Shown here piece by piece: positions 1 to 8,257 of a DNA stretch of 64,000 nt. A program made the translations under genes and the position numbers. How positions within the stretch are numbered: position 1 is the first letter of the stretch; every line of letters starts with the position of its first letter. This stretch comes from Chitinophaga filiformis (GTDB lineage: Bacteria; Bacteroidota; Bacteroidia; Chitinophagales; Chitinophagaceae). The notes under the pieces were generated by a model that worked only from the letters and a program-made list of their open reading frames with translations, was not told the DNA's origin and did not search any database. The stretch is from NCBI RefSeq assembly GCF_021646545.1, contig NZ_JAKIRP010000005.1, positions 1 through 64,000 on the forward strand, given 5' to 3'.

Positions 1-62
1 GCAATACTTACCTTAAAACTCGCTTCATACACCGCTGGGCGGCCCATGGCTTTCTTTTTCAT
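1..62 (-). CDS. Partial gene, N-terminus only; probably a small HTH/transposase OrfA-type protein
   Basis: The minus strand is open from an ATG at 60-62 to the window edge. It encodes about 20 residues beginning MKKKAMGRP, followed by a short V-Y-E stretch. A basic start followed by GRP and a Tyr/Phe-Lys pattern resembles the N-termini of IS3-type OrfA or related helix-turn-helix proteins. A second in-frame Met lies six codons in. Twenty residues are too few to identify a family. The position beside an IS110 element fits a mobile-element cluster. The coding call is moderately likely and the family guess is weak. Confidence 0.35.
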   Translation of the reverse strand, partial: MKKKAMGRPAVYEASFKVSI

Positions 63-270
63 AATTAGTAATTTAATTTAGCTTACGCTTCTTACCAAAT
101 ATGTAAAGCCAATCCTGAATTAATACAACTTTTGGTACATTCAGGTGCTTAATTTAGCAGTTCAAAATCCAGGCTTAACCTTCGGTAGAGATTCGGTCAA
201 GTTCGTATGTTTGAAAAAGAAAACATGGCTTTGAGATGAAATGTAACTTTAATTACAAAATCTCTGAGCC
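63..270 (+). ncRNA. Structured non-coding left end of the IS110 element; possible bridge-RNA (seekRNA) region
   Basis: This AT-rich stretch lies directly upstream of the IS110 transposase start. It contains two inverted repeats: a 7-bp pair at 114-120 and 139-145, and a 17-nt pair at 221-237 and 260-276 with 15 of 17 positions matching. The second hairpin runs over the transposase ATG at 271. IS110-group elements are known to encode a structured bridge RNA in the non-coding end next to the recombinase gene, which makes this the natural place for it. No RNA boundary or guide loop can be fixed from the sequence alone, and the element is probably dead. Confidence 0.25.
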
Positions 271-1335
271 ATGTTTACAAAGTCACTTAAAGTTACCGAT
301 TTTACGGGACGGAATCTCTATGTAGGCTTAGATGTCCACTATAAAAGTTGGATGGTAAGCATTTATAGTGATGAATTTGAGTTAAAGACATTTAGCCAAA
401 CACCAGACCCATCAAAATTGGGTAGTTATCTTCAACAACATTATCCCAATGCAAACTTTCATTTAGCCTATGAGGCTGGTTTTTGCGGTTTTTGGATACA
501 TCGGGCATTTAAAGCCCAAGGGATAGATTGTATTGTAATTAATCCCGCAGACGTTCCCGTAGCAATAAAGATCTAAAACGTAAGTCAGATAGGGTTGATT
601 GTCGTAAGATAGCTCGTGGACTGAAAAACAATGAATTAAAGGCTATTTTTGTTCCTGAAGAAAAACAAGAAGCAGATCGAGCCCTGATAAGAAGCAGAGA
701 TAGGACAGTAAAGGATTTAACCGTTGCCAAGAATCGAATCAAGTCTTTTTTGAAGATCTATGGCATTACCGTTCCGGAAGAGTTCACAACAGGAAAATGG
801 ACAATCCGTTTCACAAAATGGTTAAGCCAATTGTCATTTACAGAATCCAGCAGTAAACGATCGCTTCAATATTATCTTCAGCAGGCGAACTTCCTAATGA
901 CTCAACGCAAACAAATAGAACAAGAAATACAAAGTTTAGCTACAGGGCCTCTTTATGGACATAAAGTAAATCTATTAACTACTATTCCCTCCGTGGGAAT
1001 GTTAACAGCAATGACTTTCCTTACAGAGATTGGAGGCATCTCACGATTCAAAAATATAGATCACTTATCTAGTTATTGCGGACTCACACCAGATTGCCGT
1101 AATAGCGGACCAGACAGAACGCATTACTGGTATGACCAAACGGGGAAATGCTATTCTTAAAACAATACTTATAGAATGTTCCTGGATGGCTATCAGGAAA
1201 GATCCAGCATTATTAGTCTATTACAAGCAACTTTTACCTAGAATGAATAGCAATAAAGCAATTGTGAAAGTTGCAAGAAAACTATTAAACCGTATTACCT
1301 ATGTGATTATCGGGAAAGTAAAGTTTAACTGTTGA
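271..1335 (+). pseudogene. IS110-family transposase (recombinase), disrupted by two compensating frameshifts
   Basis: The reading frame starts in frame with ATG 271 and shows the DEDD N-terminal domain: GLDVH with Asp21, YEAG with its Glu, and DRVD further on. One base is missing around 559-563, after the INPADVP segment, so the frame continues as NKDLKRKSDRVD only after a shift. It then runs through the C-terminal IS116/IS110 domain (SSYCGLTP, with the Ser expected to be catalytic). One extra base near 1107-1110 returns it to the first frame, which ends at the TGA at 1333-1335. The joined length of about 355 residues is normal for the family, so nothing is missing except frame continuity. 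The shifts are far apart and at no obvious slippery site, so decay fits better than programmed frameshifting. A sequencing error is possible. Confidence 0.85.
271..1335 (+). mobile_element. IS110-family insertion sequence, coding core
   Basis: The span covers the disrupted IS110 recombinase reading frame. The true ends of the element are not evident: IS110 elements generally lack the terminal inverted repeats and target duplications that would mark them. The structured upstream region (roughly 63-270) and some of 1336-1410 probably belong to the element. The neighbouring AAA15/RloB genes share the AT-rich composition, so the element may have arrived with them or inserted into an already foreign patch. 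Confidence 0.7.
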
Positions 1336-1418
1336 CCAGGCACTGCTAATCTAATCATCCTCTGAGAATAATTCACGAATGTATCCGAAAAATCACCCAT
1401 CAACTGCTGTCGGAGTAA

Positions 1419-1426
1419 TATTTTTG
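1419..1426 (+). promoter_or_regulatory. Bacteroidetes-type -7 box upstream of the AAA15 ATPase
   Basis: TATTTTTG matches the Bacteroidetes primary-sigma -7 consensus TAnnTTTG exactly. No clear -33 TTG was found at 19-21 bp. A start of transcription around 1433 would leave little or no leader for the GTG at 1437, but a normal short leader for the ATG at 1455. Confidence 0.4.
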
Positions 1427-1454
1427 TGTATTTTGCGTGAAATTTTCACAAGAA

Positions 1455-2825
1455 ATGTTAATTAGATTTGCTGTTAAAAATTTATTCTCCTTTTGGGAGG
1501 AAACGGAGTTTAACTTGTTACCAGGAAGAACTAAAAGGCTCAATCATCATAAATATCAGATAAACGAAGAAATAGAAGTTCTCAAACTAACAGCTTTATA
1601 TGGGGCGAATGGATCAGGAAAATCTAATTTGATTCGATCAATTTCGTTACTAAAAAGAATGCTAACGAAGTCAACTATTCCCAACTCGATTAACGCTCAA
1701 AAATTTAAGCTCTCGAAATCAGCCATTAGTGAACCTGTAGAATTGTCAATTGAGTTTTTTACAAATTCTTCAATCTACTATTACTCAGTTGCGATAAATG
1801 AGGGTATTATAATAGATGAATATTTCAGCTCTCTGGGACCGGAAAGAGAAGACATGATGATCTTTCATAGGAAATCTGATAATTCAAAGAACTCAATCAG
1901 TTTTTTCGATGAATTTGAAAGCAAAAACGAAAATAGAACGCTTAAAAAAATAATTGAGACTGATCTATTAAAACCTAATCAGCCGCTATTCTCTCTTCTC
2001 AACACCATTACTAATGATCATTTCATTGATGTAAAAACCGCTTATACTTGGCTAGATGAGGATTTAACAATCATTTACCCTGAAACGAAGGCATCGGGAC
2101 TAGTTATTGAAATAGATTCGAAACCACACTTCAAGGATTTTGCAGTCGAAGTAATGGAGTCGTTCAATACAGGTATTTCTAATTTAAAGGTGGAGATTGA
2201 AGCTATCGATGATTTTTTTGGAAAGGATAATGAAAAAGAAGTTGAAGATATAAAAAGCCAATTGAAAGCCAACCCTGAAGGAAAGATCGCTGTAATGGCG
2301 AACAAGACAGCTATGGAAGACGTTGCTATTGTTACTCACAATGGTGAGGTCGTTGTCAAACGGTTATTGTTTGAGCACCTTGGACAAAAGCAGGAAAAGG
2401 TGGAATTTAAATTTGCTGAAGAGTCTGATGGGACCAGACGATTATTAGAATATTTACCGGCATTAAATGACATAGCAAACGGAACTCCGACATATATTAT
2501 TGATGAAATTGAAAGAAGTATACACCCACTCATTGTTAAAGAGATAATAGATAAATTTTCTAAAGATGCTTTAACCAAAGGACAGCTTATTTTTTCAACC
2601 CATGAATCAAACCTCTTAGATCAGGAAATTTTCAGACCGGATGAAATCTGGTTTGCCGAAAAGAACGTCATAGGAGCAACTAAATTGTATTCATTAAGCG
2701 ACTTCAAAGAACATAGCACAATTGACATCAGAAAGGGCTACTTAGGAGGGAGATATGGAGCAATACCCTTTTTAGGAAATTTACACGATTTAAATTGGCA
2801 TAAATATCAGGATGAGACGGAGTAA
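1455..2825 (+). CDS. AAA15-family ATPase, RloA/AbiLi-like, probable anti-phage defence component
   Basis: A 456-residue ABC/SMC-like ATPase of the AAA15 (COG1106) type. It opens with the typical beta-strand and KNLFSF motif. Walker A is GANGSGKS near residue 52. An ABC-signature-like DGTRRLL, a Walker B ending IIDEIE and a switch histidine in FSTHES lie in the C-terminal third. The charged middle section (KDNEKEVEDIKSQ) is probably helical. The frame is also open from a GTG at 1437, but family alignment and the -7 box favour ATG 1455. Its last 14 bases overlap the start of a RloB-like gene, so the two are translationally coupled. Such ATPases paired with a Toprim/RloB effector are known from RloAB, AbiL and related abortive-infection systems. 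The specific system is inferred; the ATPase family is clear. Confidence 0.85.
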   Translation: MLIRFAVKNLFSFWEETEFNLLPGRTKRLNHHKYQINEEIEVLKLTALYGANGSGKSNLIRSISLLKRMLTKSTIPNSINAQKFKLSKSAISEPVELSIEFFTNSSIYYYSVAINEGIIIDEYFSSLGPEREDMMIFHRKSDNSKNSISFFDEFESKNENRTLKKIIETDLLKPNQPLFSLLNTITNDHFIDVKTAYTWLDEDLTIIYPETKASGLVIEIDSKPHFKDFAVEVMESFNTGISNLKVEIEAIDDFFGKDNEKEVEDIKSQLKANPEGKIAVMANKTAMEDVAIVTHNGEVVVKRLLFEHLGQKQEKVEFKFAEESDGTRRLLEYLPALNDIANGTPTYIIDEIERSIHPLIVKEIIDKFSKDALTKGQLIFSTHESNLLDQEIFRPDEIWFAEKNVIGATKLYSLSDFKEHSTIDIRKGYLGGRYGAIPFLGNLHDLNWHKYQDETE

Positions 2826-3440
2826 AGTATATACACGACGAGAACCAGCTAAGGAAGGAAAGCTATATTATATCTTTTGTGAGGGTGAAAGCAAGGAGAC
2901 TACTTACTTCCATTTTTTTAATAGAATAGTGTCTCAAATCATTGTTCAAACTATTCCAATTGAGGATGGAAAAAAAACTCGCCAATGGGACTATTTAATA
3001 ATGCTTGCAGACGTTTAATTCCTTCAAAGGATAATTTAAATCCCTCTTACCCACTTAATGACGAAGATGAGGTATGGTTTATTATCGATACCGACGACTG
3101 GGGAAAGGAGATTTTGGAACTTAGAGAAAATATCGCGAAGCATCCGAACTGGTTTGTTGCACAAAGCAACCAATGTTTTGAGGTTTGGCTTTACTATCAT
3201 TTTCATAAAAATAGGCCAACCGAAACTGTCAAAAATTGGAAAGAATTTTTAAACACAGTAGTTAAAGGTGGTTTTAATACAAAAAAACACCCAATTTACC
3301 TGGAAGAAGCAATAATAAACGCTGAAAACAATTACTCCATTAATGAACATGGACCAGAGATTTTTTGTACGGAGGTTTTCCATTTAGGTAAGAGGATTTT
3401 GCCATTGGTTCAGGATGACATTAATCTTTTGTTGCCATAA
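2812..3440 (+). pseudogene. RloB-like (AbiLii-like) effector, split by a one-base indel at an A8 tract
   Basis: Two overlapping frames encode one protein. The first part (2812-3018) carries YYIFCEGESKET with a Glu near residue 24. The second (reading open before 2985, ending 3440) carries WFIIDTDDW. A Glu followed by D-x-D is the Toprim-like pattern expected of RloB. The frames meet at eight A residues (2970-2977): nine As would give a continuous protein reading GKKNSPMGLF, about 209 residues and normal for RloB, whereas eight As end the first frame at 3018. The tract also contains A-AAA-AAA in the right phase for a -1 ribosomal slip into the second frame. It may therefore be an inactivating mutation, a phase-variable switch, a recoding site or a read error. 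It overlaps the upstream ATPase gene by 14 bases. Confidence 0.75.
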
Positions 3441-3488
3441 GTTTATAATGTTCTTTTGTATCACAAAACAAACTCCCGACATACACAT

Positions 3489-3569
3489 ATGAAACTGTTC
3501 AAAAGCAAAACTGCGCTGGAGAAAGCACAGGAGCAGCAAGCCAGGCAATACGCAGCATTCTGGAAATGA
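3489..3569 (+). CDS. Possible 26-residue small protein, unrecognised
   Basis: ATG 3489 opens a 26-codon frame (MKLFKSKTALEKAQ...), Lys/Gln/Ala-rich and predicted helical, ending in FWK and a TGA. It fills the gap between the RloB remnant and the GNAT gene. The start resembles very small Bacteroidota proteins that begin with a basic MxLFxxK segment, but no family can be named. There is no clear ribosome-binding site, which is normal for this phylum. Support is weak. Confidence 0.25.
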   Translation: MKLFKSKTALEKAQEQQARQYAAFWK

Positions 3570-3592
3570 TTTAGAAAACATGAATAATCCTA

Positions 3593-4171
3593 ATGAGAAC
3601 AGCCACTTACTCCGACAAAAAACTAATCATCGACATCCTGTCTGCGTCTTTCGACAGCAACATCAGCGTCAATGCTATTCTCCCGCAAGATGCCCGGCGG
3701 ACTTCAAGGATCGAAGCCCTCATGGCCTATGCATTTGAGCAATGTTATGCTTCCGGAAAAATATTTATCAATCATTCCGATGATGGATGTGCACTGGTAC
3801 TACACTCCTGGCAAGAGACAACGAATCTCCGTTCCATCTGGCAAAGCCTGCAGTTCGTATTTCGAGGTCCCGGCCTTACCATGCTGCCTTTCATTCTGAC
3901 CAGGCAGAAGACGATCAAAGAAAAATATCCTCACAGCCGTTATGTATATCTGTGGTTTATCGGTGTTTCTCCATCACAGCAAAACCAGCATAAAGGCGCC
4001 GCATTACTGGATACCGTGATTGAGCATGCGGCCGCAGTAAAGCATCCCATCCTGCTGGAAACATCCATGCAGCGTAATGTAAACTGGTACGAAAGATCAG
4101 GGTTCGACCTGTATCATACTATCGAAGCACCACATCAGCTGTACTTCCTGAAAAAAGACGCTGTTATCTGA
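3593..4171 (+). CDS. GNAT-family N-acetyltransferase
   Basis: A 192-residue protein with a GNAT fold. It has an N-terminal beta-alpha start (TATYSDKKLIIDIL) and a central strand YVYLWFIGVSP, which is the acetyl-CoA-binding beta4. It is followed by QNQHKGAALLDTVIEHA, a degenerate pyrophosphate-binding loop (normally Q/R-x-x-G-x-G/A). The C-terminal NVNWYERSGFDLYH is the usual late GNAT motif. The acceptor substrate cannot be predicted. Codon use and GC content match the resident genome rather than the AT-rich patch to the left, so this marks the right flank of the accessory patch. Confidence 0.8.
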   Translation: MRTATYSDKKLIIDILSASFDSNISVNAILPQDARRTSRIEALMAYAFEQCYASGKIFINHSDDGCALVLHSWQETTNLRSIWQSLQFVFRGPGLTMLPFILTRQKTIKEKYPHSRYVYLWFIGVSPSQQNQHKGAALLDTVIEHAAAVKHPILLETSMQRNVNWYERSGFDLYHTIEAPHQLYFLKKDAVI

Positions 4172-4427
4172 TGATGTATATTCTCATCATTTTCCGGGGG
4201 TAAAACGCTGGTTATCGTTTCCCGGCGAGGTTGAAACCCGGTTATCGTTTCCCCGGGGTTGAAACCCCGCGCACAGCACCGGGACTCCTAACGGAGTCCA
4301 TCCCCGTTTTGTTGCCCGGTTATTTGCTGTTCCGCTTATCATCCCCCGCGGTTGAAAGCCGGGTTATCGTTTTCCCGGGTGTTGCCTCCGGCGCTGCAAA
4401 CAGATGCTCCTACCGAGTCATATAAAT
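4172..4427. repeat. Intergenic cluster of about 30-bp GC-rich palindromic repeats
   Basis: The gene-free stretch between the GNAT gene and the GH89 terminator carries a repeated unit built from GGTTATCGTTT (4210, 4240 and 4362, with a decayed copy near 4316) and GGTTGAAA (4229, 4257 and 4350). The first two units are exactly 30 bp apart. The unit at 4251-4269 is palindromic: GGGGTT and AACCCC flank a two-base loop. No reading frame of interest is present. It looks like a REP/BIME-like or decayed mobile repeat family. Confidence 0.6.
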
Positions 4428-4456
4428 AAAAAAGGGCCCCCGGAGTAGGGAGGCCC
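4428..4456 (-). terminator. Rho-independent terminator for the GH89/PUL transcript
   Basis: Read on the minus strand, a GGGCC/GGCCC-based hairpin with a one-base bulge (4434-4456) is followed by a run of six T residues. It lies about 55 bases downstream of the GH89 stop codon. Confidence 0.7.
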
Positions 4457-4509
4457 AACATGTAACCAGGTCAACGTCTCACTATCGACCGGCCACAATA
4501 AGTTTATGA

Positions 4510-6696
4510 CTAAATCATTTTTCTATATTTCTCATACAGTCTCGCCACTGTCTTCACGGCATCCCCCTTCGGTTGTGCAGCATATTTATCATGACTGTTC
4601 ACCCACTTCCATTCAAATGCCCTTACCTGCGTCTCAAAAGCCGCTAAATCGGCCGTTTTACCGGTTTGAAGGCTCGTTGCCAGCAATTTAAAGAATTGCT
4701 CCCAACGGGGCTTATAAAAGCCTTTAATGAGACCGTTCCACTGGCGGTTGGAATACTCATGCAGCGGACTATCCTTATCACCCCACAACGTTACCAGGTC
4801 TTTCGCGTTGAACTCGTACAGGTTACGCTCCCCTTCGGTGATACCGTTGCTGCGTGCATCGCTCACCCACTTGCCTAACAGGAAGCCCTCCTGGGTACCC
4901 AGTAAAGTATCCATGTCATCCAACAATGCTAAGAACTCCTTGCTGTATTGCCGGAAAGCAGCCAGGTCTTTCTCCTGATAAGCCCTGGCAACTTTCTGCT
5001 GTAATGGGCTGGCATAATTGCCCAGTACCTGTCTTGTAAGATCTACCAGGTCGTACCTGAATCCGGCGGTAGGCTTTACCTGCGGAATAGCCTTTACGAA
5101 CAAGTCCCAGGCAGGTATCAGTTTCGCCGGATCATAATTGAGCTTCGTTTTCACCCTGTCCGCCGCAATGTCCAGTGTAGGACGGGCTACTATAATAGAC
5201 TCAGGCGCCCCTTCCGTTGGGCCACCGCTGTATACCGTATGATACAGTATCTGCCATGCCTGGTCTATCAGCTCATTATGCGTATTATAACGTCGTCTTG
5301 CATAGGTTTTCAGCCAATCATTCACATTCAGCGGCTGGTCGCGCCATACATTGTCCAGCATCAGGTGATATAAAGCCGGATTCTGTTCAATGCCCTCTGG
5401 CGTAAGACCTATACCTGCCATTTTACCGGAAGCAGGATTGTGTAATGCAGCAGCCGGGTTGTGTGCCACTGAATCCATTCCTCCCCACATACCGGTATTT
5501 CCCCCAAAGTTATGTAACATATTCCATATCCACGGCTTTCCGTAGTATGCGTTTGTGTTATACCATACCGGGTGACTTTCACTGTACAGGTCCAGCACGA
5601 TCATATGATCGTCAGGAACCGCCTTCAGCAGTGCGCCAATCTGTGTTGGTTGCCAGTAACTTGCGTTATAGTGAAACATCCATCCCTGCATTACCCACAC
5701 CGCTTTTGGGTCTGCTGATGCCATGGATGCAAAAACTTTTTTACTCATCGCATCCAGGAAGCTGGAATCATTAGTTGGCGGTACATTCTCATTAAAAGTA
5801 TCCGCAGAATAAAAATGGTCTGTTCCAAAAGCCTTTGTCTGTACCTCTATGAACCGTTTACCGATCTTATCAAACATAGGACTACCTGGGTCGAGGATGT
5901 AAACATCCGGGAACCCTGCATCCCAGTTCGTTTTCTTAACGGTCTCACCAGGGAATTTATCTTTGAAAGCCGGCGGTACATGCCCGGTAAAGGCCGGTAA
6001 TACAGGCGTCATGCCCATATTGCGTTCCGCTGCCAGTATCTTTTGTTGTAAAGCCTTGTGACTGTCCTTCCAGTGTTGCGGCAAAGGACCACCCCAGGCA
6101 TCGATGTTACCCATCCATAACCAGGAGAAATAAGCCGGACCACTGAAGAATTTATCCAGCTCGGCATCCGTAAAGCCCATCTCCTTGTACACTTCCTGCC
6201 AGATGGCTTCTTCACCGGTAAGCGCCAATGGCATGTTGATACCATTCATCGCCATCCAGTCAATTTCCTGCTGCCATCTTTCCCAGTTCCACCAGCACAT
6301 ACTGTAGTTAAACGTACAGTAGTTGATATAGTAACGATATTTGTACGGCGTAGCATGATGCTCTTTCTGCGTTACCACCGGCAATTTCGCCGGCAATTGC
6401 AGGTTGCTGCCATTCCAGGTAATACTGCTGTTACAATAATTCTTCAGGTAATAGTTCAATGCAGATGCAATGCTGACGCCATTGTTACCCCGTAATACGA
6501 TATGCCCCGCTTTACTCTCTATTTCAAATACATCCCTGCCACTGTCTGCAGCCAGGTATTCAAAGGTAAAAGCAGTAGCCCTGTCTTTCACGATCCTTTT
6601 CAAAAATGCTTCCGTGGCCGTCTTATTCAACTGCGCCATGGCTGGCACACTCAGACTACTCACCAATAAGGCAACAATGATCTTTTTCAATTGCAT
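4510..6696 (-). CDS. Alpha-N-acetylglucosaminidase, GH89 (NAGLU family)
   Basis: A 728-residue exported enzyme with a signal peptide ending near AMAQ. The N-terminal alpha/beta domain (residues 25-115) is followed by the GH89 catalytic barrel, with YYINYCTFNYSMCWWNWERW, MNGINMPLALTGEE and PAFTGHVP. Glu303 in DTFNENVPP matches the acid/base residue, and Glu434 in GLTPEGIEQNP matches the nucleophile of human NAGLU and clostridial GH89. The family removes terminal alpha-linked GlcNAc, for example from mucin or heparan-type glycans. It is the last gene of the SusC/SusD locus, 69 bases after susD, so it probably acts at the cell surface or in the periplasm on the oligosaccharide the SusCD pair imports. 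Length is normal for bacterial GH89 without extra modules. Confidence 0.95.
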   Translation of the reverse strand: MQLKKIIVALLVSSLSVPAMAQLNKTATEAFLKRIVKDRATAFTFEYLAADSGRDVFEIESKAGHIVLRGNNGVSIASALNYYLKNYCNSSITWNGSNLQLPAKLPVVTQKEHHATPYKYRYYINYCTFNYSMCWWNWERWQQEIDWMAMNGINMPLALTGEEAIWQEVYKEMGFTDAELDKFFSGPAYFSWLWMGNIDAWGGPLPQHWKDSHKALQQKILAAERNMGMTPVLPAFTGHVPPAFKDKFPGETVKKTNWDAGFPDVYILDPGSPMFDKIGKRFIEVQTKAFGTDHFYSADTFNENVPPTNDSSFLDAMSKKVFASMASADPKAVWVMQGWMFHYNASYWQPTQIGALLKAVPDDHMIVLDLYSESHPVWYNTNAYYGKPWIWNMLHNFGGNTGMWGGMDSVAHNPAAALHNPASGKMAGIGLTPEGIEQNPALYHLMLDNVWRDQPLNVNDWLKTYARRRYNTHNELIDQAWQILYHTVYSGGPTEGAPESIIVARPTLDIAADRVKTKLNYDPAKLIPAWDLFVKAIPQVKPTAGFRYDLVDLTRQVLGNYASPLQQKVARAYQEKDLAAFRQYSKEFLALLDDMDTLLGTQEGFLLGKWVSDARSNGITEGERNLYEFNAKDLVTLWGDKDSPLHEYSNRQWNGLIKGFYKPRWEQFFKLLATSLQTGKTADLAAFETQVRAFEWKWVNSHDKYAAQPKGDAVKTVARLYEKYRKMI

Positions 6697-6765
6697 GAAG
6701 GAAAATTACTTTAAAGGAGATGGCTGCACGATGTCAGCCATCTCCGAAGATAAAATTATGAAATG

Positions 6766-8235
6766 CTATTTATAGTTTTCATTCTGGATCAGTACACCAT
6801 TACTCCTGTCTATTTCAGACTGTGGCAGCGGGAAGTAATAATGTTTAGGACGGATAAACGTACGGGCGGGTACCAGTATATTATCGTTCTTGCCAAACTT
6901 GGGTTTGTTATAGTAGGTAGTGATATCAAGCAGACCAGCTTTGTCCCAGCGCATCAGGTCCTGGTGGCGTTCATTCTCGCCACTCAGCTCACAACGGCGC
7001 TCATGGATAACCGCAGCCATACCTGCGCCGCTTACATCTGCCAGTCCTGTTCTTTTACGCACCATGTTGATCTCTTTATCGCCAGCGCCAACGCCCTGTG
7101 TGCGGATCTTCGCTTCTGCTACCAGCAGCGCAACATCAGCTGTTCTCAACAAAGGTGTTTTCAGTGAGTAGTTCAAACCTCCGTTTGGTTTCCACCAGGA
7201 GAACTTACGGAAGTGATAACCAGTTTCCGACATAGACGCACTATAAGTGGCGATAGTTGTACCAATGTTAATCTGATCTCCGGGCGACATAATAGAGACT
7301 CCTTTACGTACATCGCCTGGTTCAAACTCGTCTACCAGGCCCTTCAGCGGCTGATGGAAGTTCCATCCGTTCCACTCACGCGGTGTATGGTAAGTGGTGA
7401 AGTCTGAATATCCCCAGGTATCGCTGGTCTGTACCGCAAACAACATTTCATCGTTGTTGCTGGTCTCAGGTGTAAAGTTAGCCAGGTAGGTAGGTGCAAG
7501 ATTATAATTACCGCTGTTGATCACCTTCTCTCCATAAATGATTGCCTGGTCAAGTTTTTCCCAATACATGTACAGTTTACACAGCAGGCCCCAGGCAGTA
7601 CCTTTGGACGCACGGCCCCTGTCACTGCCTTCGTAAACCGCCGGTAACAGGTCTGCGGCGGCCAACAGGTCAGTCTCGATCATAGAACGAAGACTATCCA
7701 TACTTACCTTTGGTTTCACATAGTTACTTGTCAGCACGTCATCTTCACTAACCACCGGTGCTTCCCCATATATCAGCATCAGACGCCAGTAAGCAAATGC
7801 GCGCAGGAAACGGGCTTCACCAAGACAACGGTTTTTGATGGTTTCATCCATCCCTTCTATCTTCGGTATGTATATCAATGCGCTGTTTGCACGGTTGATC
7901 ATTTCATATTTCCATCTCCAGCTAAATCTTACCTGCGGATTTGCGGCATCATAAGTAAGATTTTCAATAGCCACATCTTCCGAGTGGTCACCTGCACGAT
8001 ACTCATCATCAGAAGGGATATCGAAAGTAAATTCCGCATGTCCTGTGAAATCCTCTTCCAGCAGTATATTGTAAATACCAGTCACGCCGTTGACCGCATC
8101 AGATTGATTACGCCAGTAAGTGGCTGTTGTATAAGTGCCTTTCGGCGTTACATCCAGGATGCTGTCGCATGAAGACATGGAGACTAACAGCACCGCAGCT
8201 GCTATAAAAAGTTTATTATAAATCGTTGTTGTCAT
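6766..8235 (-). CDS. SusD/RagB-family glycan-binding lipoprotein
   Basis: A 489-residue lipoprotein with a hydrophobic leader and a lipobox Cys at residue 23 (SMSSC). Helical TPR-type segments typical of SusD follow, including YWRNQSDAVNGVTGIYN, an FLRAFAYWRL motif and a C-terminal FPLPQSEIDRS block. It sits 22 bases downstream of the SusC gene and directly before the GH89 gene. SusD proteins form a lid on the SusC barrel and bind the incoming glycan at the outer surface. The ligand here is not predictable from sequence beyond the alpha-GlcNAc hint given by the neighbouring enzyme. Confidence 0.95.
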   Translation of the reverse strand: MTTTIYNKLFIAAAVLLVSMSSCDSILDVTPKGTYTTATYWRNQSDAVNGVTGIYNILLEEDFTGHAEFTFDIPSDDEYRAGDHSEDVAIENLTYDAANPQVRFSWRWKYEMINRANSALIYIPKIEGMDETIKNRCLGEARFLRAFAYWRLMLIYGEAPVVSEDDVLTSNYVKPKVSMDSLRSMIETDLLAAADLLPAVYEGSDRGRASKGTAWGLLCKLYMYWEKLDQAIIYGEKVINSGNYNLAPTYLANFTPETSNNDEMLFAVQTSDTWGYSDFTTYHTPREWNGWNFHQPLKGLVDEFEPGDVRKGVSIMSPGDQINIGTTIATYSASMSETGYHFRKFSWWKPNGGLNYSLKTPLLRTADVALLVAEAKIRTQGVGAGDKEINMVRKRTGLADVSGAGMAAVIHERRCELSGENERHQDLMRWDKAGLLDITTYYNKPKFGKNDNILVPARTFIRPKHYYFPLPQSEIDRSNGVLIQNENYK

Positions 8236-8257
8236 GATCCATTGGTTAAATGAAACG

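Noticed and set aside
2812..3440. Two separate small genes in place of one split gene
   Set aside because: The halves carry complementary Toprim-like motifs and join at the homopolymer to a normal-length RloB protein.
4195..4400. 30-base repeat that might be CRISPR
   Set aside because: Units are adjacent without spacers, copies are imperfect and no cas genes are seen.
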